The notes under the pieces are model-generated. The model worked only from the letters and a program-made list of their open reading frames with translations. It searched no databases and was not told where the DNA came from. Below, one piece after another: positions 7,774 to 9,097 of a stretch of DNA of 9,097 bases. Each line of letters starts with the position of its first letter. Positions within the stretch are counted from its first letter, which is position 1. Source of the DNA: Candidatus Segatella albertsiae (GTDB taxonomy: Bacteria; Bacteroidota; Bacteroidia; Bacteroidales; Bacteroidaceae); the NCBI GenBank assembly GCA_002451555.1, contig DKCU01000069.1, positions 1 through 9,097 on the forward strand. Direction: 5' to 3'. Position numbers and translations under genes: made by a program.

Positions 7774-8883
7774 ATGAGATTATCACGAATATATTATTTA
7801 TCTCTCGTCTTCATGGGAAGCCTTGCCTTGGCTTCCTGTGATGATGATGATAAGGTAGCTGATGCGGGAGTGAAGGTGCTCTCTGCTGAGACTTCCTTTG
7901 ATGCCAATGGTGGAGAGCATGAAATCTCCGTAAGCAAGGAACTTGTGAAGGCTTATGCTACCGCCGATTGGCTTTCTGTGGATGCCCAGGGAAATGTGGC
8001 AAAATTGACGGTGGGAGAAAATGGCTCTAACGAGTCTCGTCATACGAAAGTGGTGCTCAAGGCTTCTGATACCGATTCTACGATTGTCAATGTTTCTCAG
8101 TTGGGTGCAGTCTTTGTGTTGGAAGGATTGGGCTCTTCTATCGTTTCGGCTTCTGATGGCGCGGCGTCTTATGAATATAGCATGAAACATACGTTGCCTG
8201 TGGAGGTTAGTTCTTCTGCCGATTGGTTGAAGGTCAGTGCCACGGATGAAAGCTTGAAGGTTGACTTGACTGCCAACGAGACAGGACATCTTCGTAATGG
8301 CTGGATAGCTTACGCCACTGGTGACAGAAAAGACACCATATCTGTAGTTCAGTATGATTTCGACCAGGATATTGCCGGTTCTTATTATTTGGCATTTACC
8401 AATGGTAGTACAGGCAAGACAAGTGCGCTCATGGCTCAGTTGGGTAAAGACGAGGATGGAAATCTATTGTTGGCGATACCGGCTTTTGGCTTTAATATCC
8501 CAGTGATATTTGATGAGAAAACTTGTCAATTGTCGATATCAGGAGGCTCCTATATCGGTGATTATAGTGCATATAAAGTTGGTATTGCCTTTGGATATAC
8601 AGAAGGAGAAGAAATCTCTTGGGATTCTTCGATTTCTTATCCTGCATCTTTCCAATATGACGACGAGGATGGTACTTATGCCATGTTTGAGGATAATGGC
8701 TCTTATGACGATCCTGTCGATATGATGGTTTTCTATGCTTTCTCTTCAACGGACTTTACTGAGGATACAGCTTTGGGAGCATTGATGTACCTCATCGAAC
8801 CTTATCTATTGAAGGTCGATGAATCAGCAGGTGCTAAGAGGATTTCTTTCAAGGCTCCTGCAATGAATGTACTGAAGAAATAA
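7774..8883 (+). CDS. tandem BACON domain lipoprotein
   Basis: This 369-residue lipoprotein has lipobox LASC (Cys22) followed by DDDDK, a strong candidate for surface display. Two BACON domains follow: one at about 34-110 (ADWLSV with Trp66, closing IVNVSQLG) and one at about 113-193 (ADWLKV with Trp151, closing TISVVQ). Residues 198-347 form the same unrecognised module as in the upstream DUF4302 protein (DIAGSYYLAF; DGTYAMF at 299-305; YLLKV), and residues 348-369 form a short basic tail containing KAPAM. It contains no Cys beyond the lipid anchor and no catalytic motif I can see, which suggests a binding or scaffolding role. It is the last gene of the operon, 18 bp after its neighbour and 25 bp before the terminator hairpin. 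It lacks the DUF4302 region of its paralogue. Confidence 0.82.
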   Translation: MRLSRIYYLSLVFMGSLALASCDDDDKVADAGVKVLSAETSFDANGGEHEISVSKELVKAYATADWLSVDAQGNVAKLTVGENGSNESRHTKVVLKASDTDSTIVNVSQLGAVFVLEGLGSSIVSASDGAASYEYSMKHTLPVEVSSSADWLKVSATDESLKVDLTANETGHLRNGWIAYATGDRKDTISVVQYDFDQDIAGSYYLAFTNGSTGKTSALMAQLGKDEDGNLLLAIPAFGFNIPVIFDEKTCQLSISGGSYIGDYSAYKVGIAFGYTEGEEISWDSSISYPASFQYDDEDGTYAMFEDNGSYDDPVDMMVFYAFSSTDFTEDTALGALMYLIEPYLLKVDESAGAKRISFKAPAMNVLKK

Positions 8884-8908
8884 TAATTCTCTCTCGTAAT
8901 AAATGTTT

Positions 8909-8950
8909 GGGGCATGGTTACTCGTTGATGAGTAGCTATGCCCCCTTTTT
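8909..8950 (+). terminator. Rho-independent terminator of the operon
   Basis: A 15-bp stem without mismatch or bulge (8909-8923 with 8930-8944; thirteen Watson-Crick and two G-T pairs) encloses a 6-nt loop GTTGAT. The base of the stem is GGGGC/GCCCC and is followed by C then TTTTT (8946-8950). There is no matching A-run on the other side, so it looks one-directional. It sits 25 bp after the last stop codon and marks the end of the five-gene unit. Confidence 0.92.
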
Positions 8951-9042
8951 GATATTTCTAGTTTTTCGAAAACAAATAATTTAATCATATACAAAAAATA
9001 AATAAGTTAAAAGCATTTATGGACAAGGGCGCCTTATATATA
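8951..9042. other. AT-rich spacer after the operon
   Basis: I see no gene or clear signal here. A 20-codon hydrophobic frame starts at ATG 9019 on the + strand (MDKGALYILSIFLLLNYVLG) and runs to a TGA at 9079-9081. It has no visible ribosome site or promoter, so I do not call it. A small palindromic AAGG-GCG-CCTT lies at about 9024-9034. Confidence 0.4.
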
Positions 9043-9097
9043 TTAAGCATCTTCCTCTTGCTCAACTATGTGTTGGGATGATGCGAAGATAAATCTA
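9043..9097 (-). CDS. possible C-terminal tail of a minus-strand gene, cut by the window edge
   Basis: Read on the minus strand from the right edge, one frame is open for 17 codons (RFIFASSQHIVEQEEDA) and ends in TAA at 9045-9043. The acidic, hydrophilic ending would suit a protein C-terminus, and base composition rises above that of the AT-rich spacer. A gene here would converge on the operon. The stretch is too short to name a family, and an open frame of this length is common by chance. Confidence 0.22.
   Translation of the reverse strand, partial: RFIFASSQHIVEQEEDA

Noticed and set aside
9019..9081. 20-residue hydrophobic peptide frame on the + strand after the terminator
   Set aside because: No ribosome-binding site or promoter is visible, and so short a frame is expected by chance. 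The minus-strand reading of the same bases is equally possible.
9086..9093. TATCTTCG on the minus strand, near the TAnnTTTG promoter consensus
   Set aside because: One mismatch in the core, and the -33 region would lie beyond the window edge, so it cannot be supported.
1..9097. tRNA, rRNA, CRISPR array, integrase or complete transposon
   Set aside because: I looked for repeat-spacer patterns, cloverleaf-like arms and recombinase motifs and saw none.

Overview
The window looks like an accessory locus of a gut or oral Bacteroidales bacterium, most likely Prevotella/Segatella. The grounds are a SusC/SusD pair, lipoproteins with Asp-rich stretches right after the lipidated Cys, BACON and DUF4302-type domains, a Bacteroidetes-type promoter (TAnnTTTG -7 box), start codons without strong Shine-Dalgarno sequences, and AT-rich spacers around coding DNA of moderate GC. 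The genus is an inference.

Layout: positions 1-294 are an AT-rich upstream region with one good promoter (about 156-188) and a leader of about 100 nt. Five genes then follow on the + strand with gaps of 13, 32, 6 and 18 bp: a SusC/RagA-type TonB-dependent transporter (295-3609), a SusD/RagB lipoprotein (3623-5197), an HExxH zinc metallohydrolase lipoprotein of the kind found next to SusCD pairs (5230-6111), a DUF4302 plus BACON lipoprotein (6118-7755), and a lipoprotein with two BACON domains (7774-8883). A textbook intrinsic terminator (8909-8950) closes the unit, so it reads as one self-contained operon. The last ~150 bases are AT-rich spacer, and possibly the tail of a gene coming in on the minus strand.

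How the parts probably work together: SusC and SusD form the outer-membrane 'pedal-bin' importer. The three other lipoproteins are probably on the cell surface, where the metallohydrolase would trim a substrate and the DUF4302/BACON proteins would bind or present it, as SusE/SusF do in starch systems. There is no glycoside hydrolase, polysaccharide lyase, sulfatase, hybrid two-component sensor or ECF sigma/anti-sigma pair in the window, and SusC has no N-terminal STN signalling domain. The cargo is therefore unknown. The protease-like enzyme makes a peptide, protein or glycoprotein substrate more plausible than a plain glycan.

The most interesting observations are: the last two lipoproteins are paralogous over their whole C-terminal halves (BACON, an unrecognised ~150-residue module, and a basic tail with a K-x-P-A-[FM] motif); and the SusC signal-peptide codons contain a run of seven G where a one-base slip in either direction would stop translation early.
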